From: Salinisphaera sp052044135
GTDB taxonomy: Bacteria; Pseudomonadota; Gammaproteobacteria; Nevskiales; Salinisphaeraceae
Direction of reading: 5' to 3'
DNA: 64,000 nucleotides
NCBI RefSeq assembly: GCF_052044135.1
Contig: NZ_JBQDYF010000011.1
Location: forward strand, 61,649 to 125,648
The position numbers were made by a program, and so were the translations under genes. Of this stretch, positions 53,244 through 61,409 are shown piece after piece (the first letter of the stretch is position 1; the number at the start of each line of letters is the position of its first letter). Below the pieces are notes generated by a model that saw only the letters and a program-made list of their open reading frames with translations, had not been told where the DNA came from and did not search any database.

Positions 53244-54749
53244 ATGGAGAATCAGAACACCGCGCCCGTTGTCCAGTCGACCCGGACGCTCCACGGCCTG
53301 TCCGATATCCGGCGGTTCTTCCGGCGCAACGACACGCCGATCTATTTCATCAGCGCGACGAACTTCAACCTGCTGGGCGCGGATGAATGGGTACATCACT
53401 TCAAGTACATCAATTACATCGATTGCTTCGACGGCCAGCACCCGAATCTGTTCGTGCCGCCGGAAATCGCGCATACCGAGTTCCAGAGCATCGAGGACAT
53501 CAACAACTATCTGCTCGAACACAAGGCCGTGGCCGATTACGTCCGCAGTCGCGGGCCCGGAAAGGCGCTGTTCCTGATGTTCGACGAAAACACCGAGAGA
53601 CTCGCCCGCGAACTGGATCTGGAAGTCTGCCTGCCACCGGCCCGTCTGCGCCAGCATCTGGACGACAAGCTGGTGACCACCCGAATCGCGGAAGCTGCAG
53701 GTATCGACTGCGTTCCCAACGTGATGGCCGCCGTGGACTCCTATGACGACCTGCGCCGGCTTGCCGCGGACCTGGGGCCGGATCTCGTGGTGCAGACCGC
53801 GTTCGGCGACTCAGGGCATACCACCTTCATGATCTCCGATGAGGAAGACTGGGCCGAGCACGCCGACGAGATCGTCGGCGCCGGCGACGTCAAGATCATG
53901 AAACGCATCAAGCCCCGCGGCACCGCCGTCGAAGCCTGCGTCACGCGGCACGGCACAATCGTGGCCCCGATCATGACCGAGCTGGTGGGCTTTCCCGAGC
54001 TCACGCCCTATGAAGGGGGCTGGTGCGGTAACGAGATATTCGCCAACGCCTTCAACGCGGATCTGCGGGATCAGGCGCGCGACGCCACCCTGGCGATGGG
54101 CGAATGCCTCAAGCGCGAGGGCTATCTCGGCTATTTCGAGCTGGACTTCCTGATCGATCGCGATACCGACAAGCTCTATCTCGGCGAGATGAATCCGCGC
54201 ATCACGGGTGCCAGCTCCATTACCAACCACGCCGCGTTTTCGTTGTCGGACATGCCGTTGTTCATGTTTCATCTGCTGGAGTGGATGGACGTGGATTACA
54301 CGCTCGACGTCGATGAAATCAATCGGCGCTGGGCCGAGCCGGACAACATCGACTCCTGGGGCCAATTGGTACTCAAGCACACGGCGGATGCGGTCGGCGT
54401 CATCACCCAGGCGCCACCGACCGGCATCTGGCGCATGGATGCGGACGGCCAAATCAGCTTCTCACGCTATGACACCCATCGTTACCATGTGGAAAGCGAG
54501 GCCGAGGCCTTGTTCGTGCGCATCGCCGGTGTCGGCGACTACTGGTACGAAGGCGCGGATCTGGGCATACTGGTGACGCGCGGACGCCTGATGAATGACG
54601 ATTTCGAACTCAACCCGCGCGCTCGTGCCTGGATTGACGGGATCAAGTCGCATTTCCAGGCATCGGCTGCCAGCGCCGAGAACCAGGGGCACCTCGCGCC
54701 GGGTGCCTTGAAAGCTCATCCTGTACCGGGCTCTTTCAAGCTGTTGTAG
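53244..54749 (+). CDS. Stand-alone ATP-grasp ligase
   Basis: A 501-residue ATP-grasp protein. The ATP-binding core has RLRQHLDDKLVTTRIAEAAG, DLVVQTAFGDSGHTTFMISD, VKIMKRIKPRGTAVEACVTR and the metal-binding YFELDFLIDRDTDKLYLGEM with EMNPRITGASS. These resemble carboxylate-amine/thiol ligases and biotin carboxylase cores, but no biotin carrier or carboxyltransferase is nearby. GGAG precedes the ATG, which lies 14 bp after the nitrilase stop. It probably joins a carboxylic acid to an amine made by neighbouring genes; this is inference. Confidence 0.82.
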   Translation: MENQNTAPVVQSTRTLHGLSDIRRFFRRNDTPIYFISATNFNLLGADEWVHHFKYINYIDCFDGQHPNLFVPPEIAHTEFQSIEDINNYLLEHKAVADYVRSRGPGKALFLMFDENTERLARELDLEVCLPPARLRQHLDDKLVTTRIAEAAGIDCVPNVMAAVDSYDDLRRLAADLGPDLVVQTAFGDSGHTTFMISDEEDWAEHADEIVGAGDVKIMKRIKPRGTAVEACVTRHGTIVAPIMTELVGFPELTPYEGGWCGNEIFANAFNADLRDQARDATLAMGECLKREGYLGYFELDFLIDRDTDKLYLGEMNPRITGASSITNHAAFSLSDMPLFMFHLLEWMDVDYTLDVDEINRRWAEPDNIDSWGQLVLKHTADAVGVITQAPPTGIWRMDADGQISFSRYDTHRYHVESEAEALFVRIAGVGDYWYEGADLGILVTRGRLMNDDFELNPRARAWIDGIKSHFQASAASAENQGHLAPGALKAHPVPGSFKLL

Positions 54750-54945
54750 CGGCGCCCGCGCCGCGGCGCGGGTTGAGTAAAAGCGCGACGGGCCGATCGA
54801 TCCGCCCGTCGCGAGAACGCCTTGCTTCGCCCCGAACACGGACCGAGTGTCGGTCGCGTTATGCCAGGACGAGGCATCATGTGCCGGCGTGGCGCGTCTT
54901 CCCCATTCACCACGGCCGACGCCGGTCCGAACAGAGGTTCCCGGG

Positions 54946-55986
54946 ATGAGCACGCCGACTTCGCCCATGGCCCATATACCGAGCACGTTTCACCTGGCCT
55001 CGATCGAGGAAGACGAACCGGGCGCCAAATGGCAGGCCCTTTTCGACGCACACTGGCCGCCGTATCAGACGTGGTTTCTTTCCGAAGGCGAACGCGCGCG
55101 TCCGGGCTATATGACTTCGTTGCGAAACCTCCGCGCGTACATGCCGGAGCTGTTGTCGACCTACGACAAACTGGTGGATCTCGCCGGCGGCGGCGATCTC
55201 GCGGCGCGTTTTCTGAGCTTCTATCGCCCGCCGCCCTATCTGCTGGGGTGCTCGCAGGCGGTATGGGCCGGGCCCGAGCCGGCGCTGATTCGCAATTACG
55301 ACTACAGCCCCATTCTGTTTGAATGGGCACTGCTGAAAACCCGCTGGTTGCGCCCGGTCATCGCGATCAGCGATTGTCTCTGGGGCGTACTGGACGGCAT
55401 CAACGATGCCGGACTCGCGGTCTCGCTCGCGTTCGGCGGGCGCAAGACCACGGGCGACGGTTTCGGCGTGCCGCTGGTGCTGCGCTACATACTGGAAACA
55501 TGCGACAACGTCCGTGAGGCCTGTTTCGTGTTGCGGCGTGTCCCGGTCCACATGACATACAACCTGACACTGCTGGATCGCGCCGGCATATTCGTCACCG
55601 CGTATCTGGCCCCCGATCGCAAGCCACGCTTCGTGCGGTCGCCGGTCAGCACCAACCATCAGGATCGCATCGAGTGGCCGGCCTACGCCCGTATGAGCGC
55701 GAGCATCGAGCGCCGCGCCTTCCTCGAAGAGCGCCTGGCCGATCCGAGCGAAACCGAAAGCCGATTCGTGAACCGCTTCCTGGAGCCCCCGATTCATCGC
55801 ATCCGCTACGAGCGGGCCTTCGGCACGCTCTATACCGCAGTCTATCGTCCGACCGAAGCACGCGTGGAATACCACTGGCCGGGCCACCGGGTGCTGCAGC
55901 AGTCGTTCGCGTCGTTCGAGGAAGGGCTCGAAACCATCCATCTGGGCGAAGCGACTATCGGGAAAGTGGGTGTCGGGCACTTTTAA
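54946..55986 (+). CDS. C45 / acyl-CoA:6-APA acyltransferase-like Ntn hydrolase
   Basis: A 346-residue protein of the Ntn-hydrolase C45 family, which self-cleaves before a catalytic Cys and then acts as an amidase or acyltransferase. The expected nucleophile is Cys102 in YLLGCSQAVWAGP, followed by the typical RNYDYSPILFEW. Further conserved parts are CLWGVLDGINDAGLAVSLAF, GVPLVLRYILETCDNVREAC and SPVSTNHQDRIEWP. The family includes penicillin acyltransferase relatives, but most bacterial members are uncharacterised. It lies about 200 bp downstream of the ATP-grasp gene. AGAGG precedes ATG 54946. Confidence 0.82.
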   Translation: MSTPTSPMAHIPSTFHLASIEEDEPGAKWQALFDAHWPPYQTWFLSEGERARPGYMTSLRNLRAYMPELLSTYDKLVDLAGGGDLAARFLSFYRPPPYLLGCSQAVWAGPEPALIRNYDYSPILFEWALLKTRWLRPVIAISDCLWGVLDGINDAGLAVSLAFGGRKTTGDGFGVPLVLRYILETCDNVREACFVLRRVPVHMTYNLTLLDRAGIFVTAYLAPDRKPRFVRSPVSTNHQDRIEWPAYARMSASIERRAFLEERLADPSETESRFVNRFLEPPIHRIRYERAFGTLYTAVYRPTEARVEYHWPGHRVLQQSFASFEEGLETIHLGEATIGKVGVGHF

Positions 55987-56478
55987 TGCGTTTCCGTCGC
56001 CCTTTCGAGTTCCTGGCGGACCTCACCGTATCGCCGGCTCGCCCTGAACGCCGGCCAGTCGGTCGGTAGTTGCGCGGCTATTCGCACGATTTGTTTGGCC
56101 GCGCGACGTGCCCGGACCAGGTGCGTGCTTACTGCCACATGGATATTGACGCGGCGGCCGACGGCATCGAGATAGCGCTGGCCGACATGCAGCTGTTCGG
56201 CCAGTAACCATTATCGGAGGTCTATCATCGTGCGCGATATGCAACCTCATTCGCCGTCAGTACGATCTGCAGCATGCAAATCGGGCGGCCGCCAGGTAGT
56301 GCCGGGAGCGGCTTGACTTCAATCAATGCCCTCGCTCCGAAACCCGTTAGCGTGAAAAGGGGCGAGTCGGGCCTGTGACTGAGTCGCGGTTCCGTACGAA
56401 GACGCACAGCGCAATGCATCGACAGGACCGCCCCGCACTTTTGCGCCGCATCGCAAGACCACGTCGGGCTGATTACTC
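55987..56478. other. Gene-free interval before the P-type ATPase
   Basis: About 490 bp. A start-less minus-strand frame of about 73 codons (55983-56204) reads LAEQLHVGQRYLDAVGRRVN then IHVAVSTHLVRARRAAKQIV and may be a gene remnant. A GGAGG followed by a 25-codon plus-strand frame occurs at about 56215-56305 but looks like chance. The ATPase promoter should be in this region. Confidence 0.4.
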
Positions 56479-59193
56479 ATGGACTCATCGAATTGGCACG
56501 AGCTTGAGTGCGAACATGCGTTGCAGGCCCTCGAGACTGCGGCCGAGGGCCTTTCGCCAGCCCAGGTGCAGGCCCGACTCGTTCGCTACGGCGAGAACAG
56601 TGTGCCGATCCCCCCGCCGGAAAGTGCGTTACGGCGACTGGGTCGTCAATTCCGGAATCTGCTGATCTGCGTGCTCATGAGCGCCGGCGTGGCCACCTTG
56701 TTCCTTCGGCACTGGGTGGATTCCGGCGTTATTTTCGGCGTGGTATTGATAATGGTGCTGATCGGCGCCTTTCAGGAGGGTCGCGCCGAGAAGGCGTTGC
56801 GGGCCATTCAGGCGCTGCTCTCGCTCGAGGCCATCGTCATCCGCGCGGGGCGACTGCAGCGCGTGCCGACCCGGGAGATCGTGCCGGGGGATATCGTGCG
56901 CCTGAATGCCGGCGACTGCGCGCCGGCCGATCTTCGGCTGTTGCGAGCGCACCAGGTACGGGTCGACGAGTCCCCCTTGACCGGCGAATCCGCCCCGGTG
57001 GCCAAGAGCGTGGATCCGGTGCCAATGCAAACACCGCTCGCCGAGCGCAGCAACATGGTCTATTCCGGTACGCACCTCACACAAGGTCGTGCCATCGGCA
57101 TCGTGATTGCCACCGGTGCCCGGACCGAGATCGGTCGTATCGCGCGGCTGGCGGAGGATATCAACGAAACACCCACGCCATTAATGGTCCAGATGTCCGA
57201 TCTATCGCTCAAACTCACGGTCGGCATCCTGTTGCTGGCGATCGTGACATTCGGCATCGGCTGGCTGGGTCGCAGCGGCAGCTTCGAAGAACTCTTCCTC
57301 GCCGCTGTCGCATTGGCGGTGGCGGCGATACCGGAGGGCCTGCCCGCGGTGATCACGATCACACTGGCGATCGGCGTACAACGCATGGCGCGACGCAACG
57401 CGATCATTCGTCGTCTCTATGCGGTGGAAACACTCGGCGCCGTCGACGTGATCTGCTCGGACAAGACGGGCACACTGACTTACAACCAGATGATGGTTCG
57501 CTGCGTCGTGCTGGCCGGTGACCGGCTCATGGTCGACGGTGACGGCTATGCACCGATGGGAACCATTCAATCGGCGACACATCGCCCCCTGGCCGATGTG
57601 GCAGCCGATCTGGCTCGTTTGCTCACGGCGGCCGTGCTCTGCAACGAAGCTGAACTGAAATCGCAACCAGACTGGCACGTGGTTGGCAGTGCGACCGAAG
57701 GCGCGCTTCTGACGCTCGCCACCAAGGCCGGTCAGGATGTCGATGCCATCCGGGCCGCGTATCGGCGACTCGACATCATGCCGTTCGAGTCGGAAAGCCG
57801 GTTCATGGCGACGCTTCACCGCGATCAGCAGGACACCGGGTGGATCACGCTCAAGGGCGCGCCGGAATCTGTCGTGGTTCGATGCACCGCGCAAATGCGC
57901 AACGGCCTGCCTGAGCCGCTGGATGCGAATTATTGGACGGGCCATCTGACCGCGCTCGCCGACACCGGCCAGCGTACGCTCGCCATAGCGCAGCGCGAAG
58001 TCGCACACCACACGGCGGGCCTGCGGTCCGACGATCTCGATTCGGATCTCGTGCTGCTGGGCCTGGTCGGCATCCAGGATCCGCCACGACCGGAGGCAAT
58101 CGAAGCGGTCCAGCGCTGCCGTGCGGCGGGTATCGACATCAAGATGATCACCGGCGACCACGCCGCTACGGCTCGAGCTATCGGCGCGCAGTTCGGTCTC
58201 GGTCAAACCGCTCCGGTGCTCAGCGGCACCGATATCGATGCCATGGATGAACAGTCGCTCCAGGAAAGTACGCGCACGGCTGACGTCTATGCTCGCACCA
58301 CCCCCGAGCACAAACTCCGCCTGGTCAGGGCGTTGCAGGCCAGAGGGTGCATCGTGGCCATGACCGGAGACGGGGTCAACGACGCGCCGGCCCTGAAACA
58401 GGCCGAAGTCGGCATAGCGATGGGTCGACGCGGTACGGATACTGCTCGGCAAGCCGCGCACGTGATCCTGACTGACGATAATTTTGTCTCGATCGCCGAC
58501 GCTGTCGAACAGGGCCGTACCGTCTACGACAACATCCGAAAATCGGTACTCTACATAATGCCGACCGGGCTGGCGGAAGCAATGGTGGTCGTTCTGGCCA
58601 CCCTGTTCGGCCTGACCCTGCCGCTGACGCCGCTGCAGATTCTCTGGGTCAACACCATTACGGCCACCACGCTTGGGCTGGCGCTGGCTTTCGAGCAGCC
58701 AGAGCAGGATCTGATGCGCAGGCGTCCGCGCGGCGCCCGCGACGCCATAGTCAACGGCCTGCTGGTGTGGCGCATCGTCTTTGTCACGCTCGTTATTGTG
58801 GCTGGGACGTTCGCGCAGTTCATCTACGCGATCGACCGCAGCTTGCCACTGGACCAGGCGCGGACGGTCGCGGTCAATACGCTGGTCATGTTCGAGATCT
58901 TCTACTTGTTCAGCAGCCGTTTCATCGTGAATCGGTCACTCAGCTGGCAAGGATTCATCGGCAATCGTTACGTTCCGGCGGCGGCGGTGGCCACCCTGGC
59001 GCTCCAGGCCCTGTTTACCTACGCCCCGCCCCTGCAATTGCTGTTCGATACACGAGGCATCGGGGCGCTATCCTGGATCGGGCTTACTCTCACCGCGTCG
59101 TCAGTGCTGTTTCTGGTGGAAATCGAGAAAGCGATCCTGCGGTATGCACACAAAGACCGGGGTCGCCCGGTAACCACCCGTCCGACCGCATGA
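56479..59193 (+). CDS. Cation-transporting P-type ATPase (Ca2+/Na+-type)
   Basis: A 904-residue P2-type ion pump. The N-terminal cation ATPase domain is followed by the actuator motif DESPLTGESAPV (TGES), the ion-binding helix PEGLPAVITITLA, phosphorylated Asp328 in CSDKTGTLTYNQM, a nucleotide-binding region with LKGAPESVV, and the hinge MTGDGVNDAPALKQAEVGIA. The C-terminal helices include LQILWVNTITATTLGLALAF. These fit Ca2+, Na+ or H+ pumps; ion specificity is not decided. The C-terminus is short. It is convergent with the CBS gene 26 bp away. Confidence 0.93.
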   Translation: MDSSNWHELECEHALQALETAAEGLSPAQVQARLVRYGENSVPIPPPESALRRLGRQFRNLLICVLMSAGVATLFLRHWVDSGVIFGVVLIMVLIGAFQEGRAEKALRAIQALLSLEAIVIRAGRLQRVPTREIVPGDIVRLNAGDCAPADLRLLRAHQVRVDESPLTGESAPVAKSVDPVPMQTPLAERSNMVYSGTHLTQGRAIGIVIATGARTEIGRIARLAEDINETPTPLMVQMSDLSLKLTVGILLLAIVTFGIGWLGRSGSFEELFLAAVALAVAAIPEGLPAVITITLAIGVQRMARRNAIIRRLYAVETLGAVDVICSDKTGTLTYNQMMVRCVVLAGDRLMVDGDGYAPMGTIQSATHRPLADVAADLARLLTAAVLCNEAELKSQPDWHVVGSATEGALLTLATKAGQDVDAIRAAYRRLDIMPFESESRFMATLHRDQQDTGWITLKGAPESVVVRCTAQMRNGLPEPLDANYWTGHLTALADTGQRTLAIAQREVAHHTAGLRSDDLDSDLVLLGLVGIQDPPRPEAIEAVQRCRAAGIDIKMITGDHAATARAIGAQFGLGQTAPVLSGTDIDAMDEQSLQESTRTADVYARTTPEHKLRLVRALQARGCIVAMTGDGVNDAPALKQAEVGIAMGRRGTDTARQAAHVILTDDNFVSIADAVEQGRTVYDNIRKSVLYIMPTGLAEAMVVVLATLFGLTLPLTPLQILWVNTITATTLGLALAFEQPEQDLMRRRPRGARDAIVNGLLVWRIVFVTLVIVAGTFAQFIYAIDRSLPLDQARTVAVNTLVMFEIFYLFSSRFIVNRSLSWQGFIGNRYVPAAAVATLALQALFTYAPPLQLLFDTRGIGALSWIGLTLTASSVLFLVEIEKAILRYAHKDRGRPVTTRPTA

Positions 59194-59219
59194 CCCTCGT
59201 CCGCTTCCGAGCTCGCACG

Positions 59220-59669
59220 CTAACGGCGGGCGCGTGTCTCCTGCCAGATTTCGTTGCCGACCAGGGTACGCATCCGATCCATTGATTCGGCAAACCACTC
59301 GAGAATGTCGTCCAGCGTAATGATGCCGCGGAGATAGCACTCGGCGTCCACGACCGGCAGTCGCCGCACCCCCAGTTCAGCCATGCATTCCATCGCTTCC
59401 CAGATGTCGGCCGATTCATCGATGGTTTCGATAGGCGTCTGAACGATATCGCCAACCGCGAGCGAATCGATCGGTACGTCCTGAGCCAGCACTTCGATCA
59501 CCAGATCCCGATCGGTCACGACGCCCACCAGCGCCGACTCCTTCTCGTCGGATTCGACAATGACCAGCGAGCCGACGTGGTATTTGCGCATCAGCGCCGC
59601 GGCATCACGGATACGGGTATGCCGGGGTGTGGTGACCACGTTCTTTTCGCAGAACCGCGCGACTTCCAC
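59220..59669 (-). CDS. Tandem CBS-domain protein
   Basis: A 149-residue protein consisting of two CBS domains, a Bateman module that binds adenine nucleotides. GTG 59669 is chosen because GGAG lies 7 bases before it and the product then begins MEVARFCEKNVVTTPRHTRI, the typical start. Further parts are MRKYHVGSLVIVESDE, LVGVVTDRDLVIEVLAQDVP, ADIWEAMECMAELGVRRLPV and YLRGIITLDDILEWFAESMD. Its partner is unknown; possibly it senses energy state for the adjacent pump. Confidence 0.85.
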   Translation of the reverse strand: MEVARFCEKNVVTTPRHTRIRDAAALMRKYHVGSLVIVESDEKESALVGVVTDRDLVIEVLAQDVPIDSLAVGDIVQTPIETIDESADIWEAMECMAELGVRRLPVVDAECYLRGIITLDDILEWFAESMDRMRTLVGNEIWQETRARR

Positions 59670-59817
59670 CTGAGACTCCGTGTAAGCGTAAACGACGCCA
59701 CCATGGTCATCGATCGTGCCGGCGAGATATTGATTCAGATCAAAGCGCGGAAGTCCGGAGCGCCGACCGCGCCGTAATGCGCTTCGGCGCGTGTACGGGG
59801 CAGCCGCGCCGGTGCGG

Positions 59818-60609
59818 CTACGGGCTGTCGCCGCGCGACGATGACGAACGCGGGGTCTTTGCCCGGTGGCCGGCACCCGAATCGTCGTCCGGGGCCTGCC
59901 CGGGGCCGGGATTGCCGTTGCCGGGGGGCGTTGGGATCTTGCCCTGTGCCACGCAGTTCATGTGGCTCGCGCCATCGAAATTGAGCGTGATCTTGTCGTG
60001 GCCAAATGTAAGCTGGTCACCGTGATCGTCGGCGTAGACGGCCGTATGCGCGCCGCTGTCTTTCCTGGCGTCCAGGGTGATCTGCCGCTTGCCCATGTGC
60101 AATACGGCTTGCTTGGGGGTGTTGGTCATATCGAAGCGGAAATCGTCATCGCATCGATAATGCCGGAAATCCCCGCCCGCAGCGGAGTCGTTCGCCTGCA
60201 GCATCAGCAGCGCCGGCTTTCGTTGTTCGCGCGGCGTGACGGCCTGGGGTACGGGCGTTTGCCAACGCACGTCGCCCCCCTTGTCCATGATCTGTGCCGA
60301 TAGACCGTACTGGCCGCCGCTGCCGAGCAACGCGGATCCGACCGAAATATTGAAGCTGACCGGCAGTTTGCCCAGATCGTGCAGCGTGCGCTCGGCCACA
60401 ATGCGATTCTCGCCGCCGCCGACATCGTGCTCGATCAGGCTGATACGCGCGCTGGCATGATTCGGGAGTTTGCCATCGCCCGCAAGCGCAAGCCGGCCGC
60501 GAATATGCACATCCTGGGGCTGGCTCGAGCCGCAGCCGGCCAGAATGCCGACTGTCGCCATCATTGAGGCGACGATGAGCGCTCGGGCGCTTCTTCGGAG
60601 TTTTACCAT
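59818..60609 (-). CDS. YbaY-like lipoprotein with a C-terminal MliC-like domain
   Basis: A 263-residue lipoprotein (MMATVGILAGCGSS lipobox). The N-terminal half matches the YbaY/pilotin-like domain (VHIRGRLALAGDGKLPNHAS, ARISLIEHDVGGGENRIVAE, LPVSFNISVGSALLGSGGQY, GLSAQIMDKGGDVRWQTPVP). The C-terminal half resembles MliC lysozyme inhibitors (FRHYRCDDDFRFDMTNTPKQ, DQLTFGHDKITLNFDGASHM, NCVAQG), with two Cys that could form the MliC disulphide. The tail is Pro/Gly/Ser-rich. Inhibition of c-type lysozyme is inferred. Start at ATG 60609. Confidence 0.8.
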   Translation of the reverse strand: MVKLRRSARALIVASMMATVGILAGCGSSQPQDVHIRGRLALAGDGKLPNHASARISLIEHDVGGGENRIVAERTLHDLGKLPVSFNISVGSALLGSGGQYGLSAQIMDKGGDVRWQTPVPQAVTPREQRKPALLMLQANDSAAGGDFRHYRCDDDFRFDMTNTPKQAVLHMGKRQITLDARKDSGAHTAVYADDHGDQLTFGHDKITLNFDGASHMNCVAQGKIPTPPGNGNPGPGQAPDDDSGAGHRAKTPRSSSSRGDSP

Positions 60610-60622
60610 CAAACCGTCTATT

Positions 60623-61291
60623 TCAGTCGATCGAAAATGCAAGTATCTGACTCAGTTGGCAATACGGTCGCCCAGACAGTTCGTTCCACATATTGAATAG
60701 TGCCTGAATACGCTGGTGCGCGCTCCGGGTGTTTGTTTTGCCGGAATAAACCTGCCATTGCGACATCGCCCGCGCCACCCAGTCGGTCAACAAGAAGGTA
60801 TCCTTGCCGGCCATGCGGAGAAAGGCCGGACCGGACTGGCCGCCGAGCTGGGCGAAGCGTGTCTTGAGCTCGGCCCAGAGTTCGACGATCTCGTCCTCGG
60901 GCCACTCCGCCAGCCAGAAGCCGAAGCTGCCGAACTCGTCGACGATCGCCTGCATGGCCCGTGCGTTGTCGCGTACGGCAAATATCTTCCGGCGATGGCG
61001 GATCAGCTGCTCGTCGCTGGCCAGTCGTTTGAGATCGTCCTCGCTGAGCGCGGCAACGGCTTCCAGCCGGAAATCATCGAACGCCGCCTCGAACGCAGGC
61101 CAGCGTGCGTCGACCAGGCGATGGGTCAGGCCGGCGCGAAAAATACGCCGGCACATCACCGATAAATAGCGGTCATCGCCGATCATGGCGAGGCTTTCCG
61201 GCGGCTCCGGCCGCACCAGCGCCGCCTCGAGTTCCGCGCTGCCGCCCAGGCGTGCGCAGGCAGCGGATTCGATCCTGTCGAATTCGATCAT
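60623..61291 (-). CDS. DNA-3-methyladenine glycosylase I-like protein (Tag family, divergent)
   Basis: A 222-residue helix-hairpin-helix type protein. The central part matches Tag (LSVMCRRIFRAGLTHRLVDA, RWPAFEAAFDDFRLEAVAAL, DEQLIRHRRKIFAVRDNARA, IVDEFGSFGFWLAEWP), which excises 3-methyladenine from DNA. The Cys/His zinc site at the N- and C-termini of canonical Tag is not visible, and the N-terminus has no YHD/EWG-like motif, so activity may differ. Start at ATG 61291. It lies 13 bp upstream of the YbaY-like gene on the same strand. Confidence 0.75.
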   Translation of the reverse strand: MIEFDRIESAACARLGGSAELEAALVRPEPPESLAMIGDDRYLSVMCRRIFRAGLTHRLVDARWPAFEAAFDDFRLEAVAALSEDDLKRLASDEQLIRHRRKIFAVRDNARAMQAIVDEFGSFGFWLAEWPEDEIVELWAELKTRFAQLGGQSGPAFLRMAGKDTFLLTDWVARAMSQWQVYSGKTNTRSAHQRIQALFNMWNELSGRPYCQLSQILAFSID

Positions 61292-61409
61292 GGGCTCGTC
61301 GCGGTAAGAGATTGTGCACAATTGTACGCGCAATGGACCAGCCAAGGGCCGGTTGCCAACGCACACGGCAACAGGCCGGCCCGGGCCGCGTGGTTCGCGG
61401 CGCTCGGAA

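Noticed and set aside
53244..54749. Calling the ATP-grasp protein a biotin carboxylase
   Set aside because: No biotin carrier or carboxyltransferase gene is near, and the flanking genes are amine/amide enzymes. Only the generic ATP-grasp core is shared.
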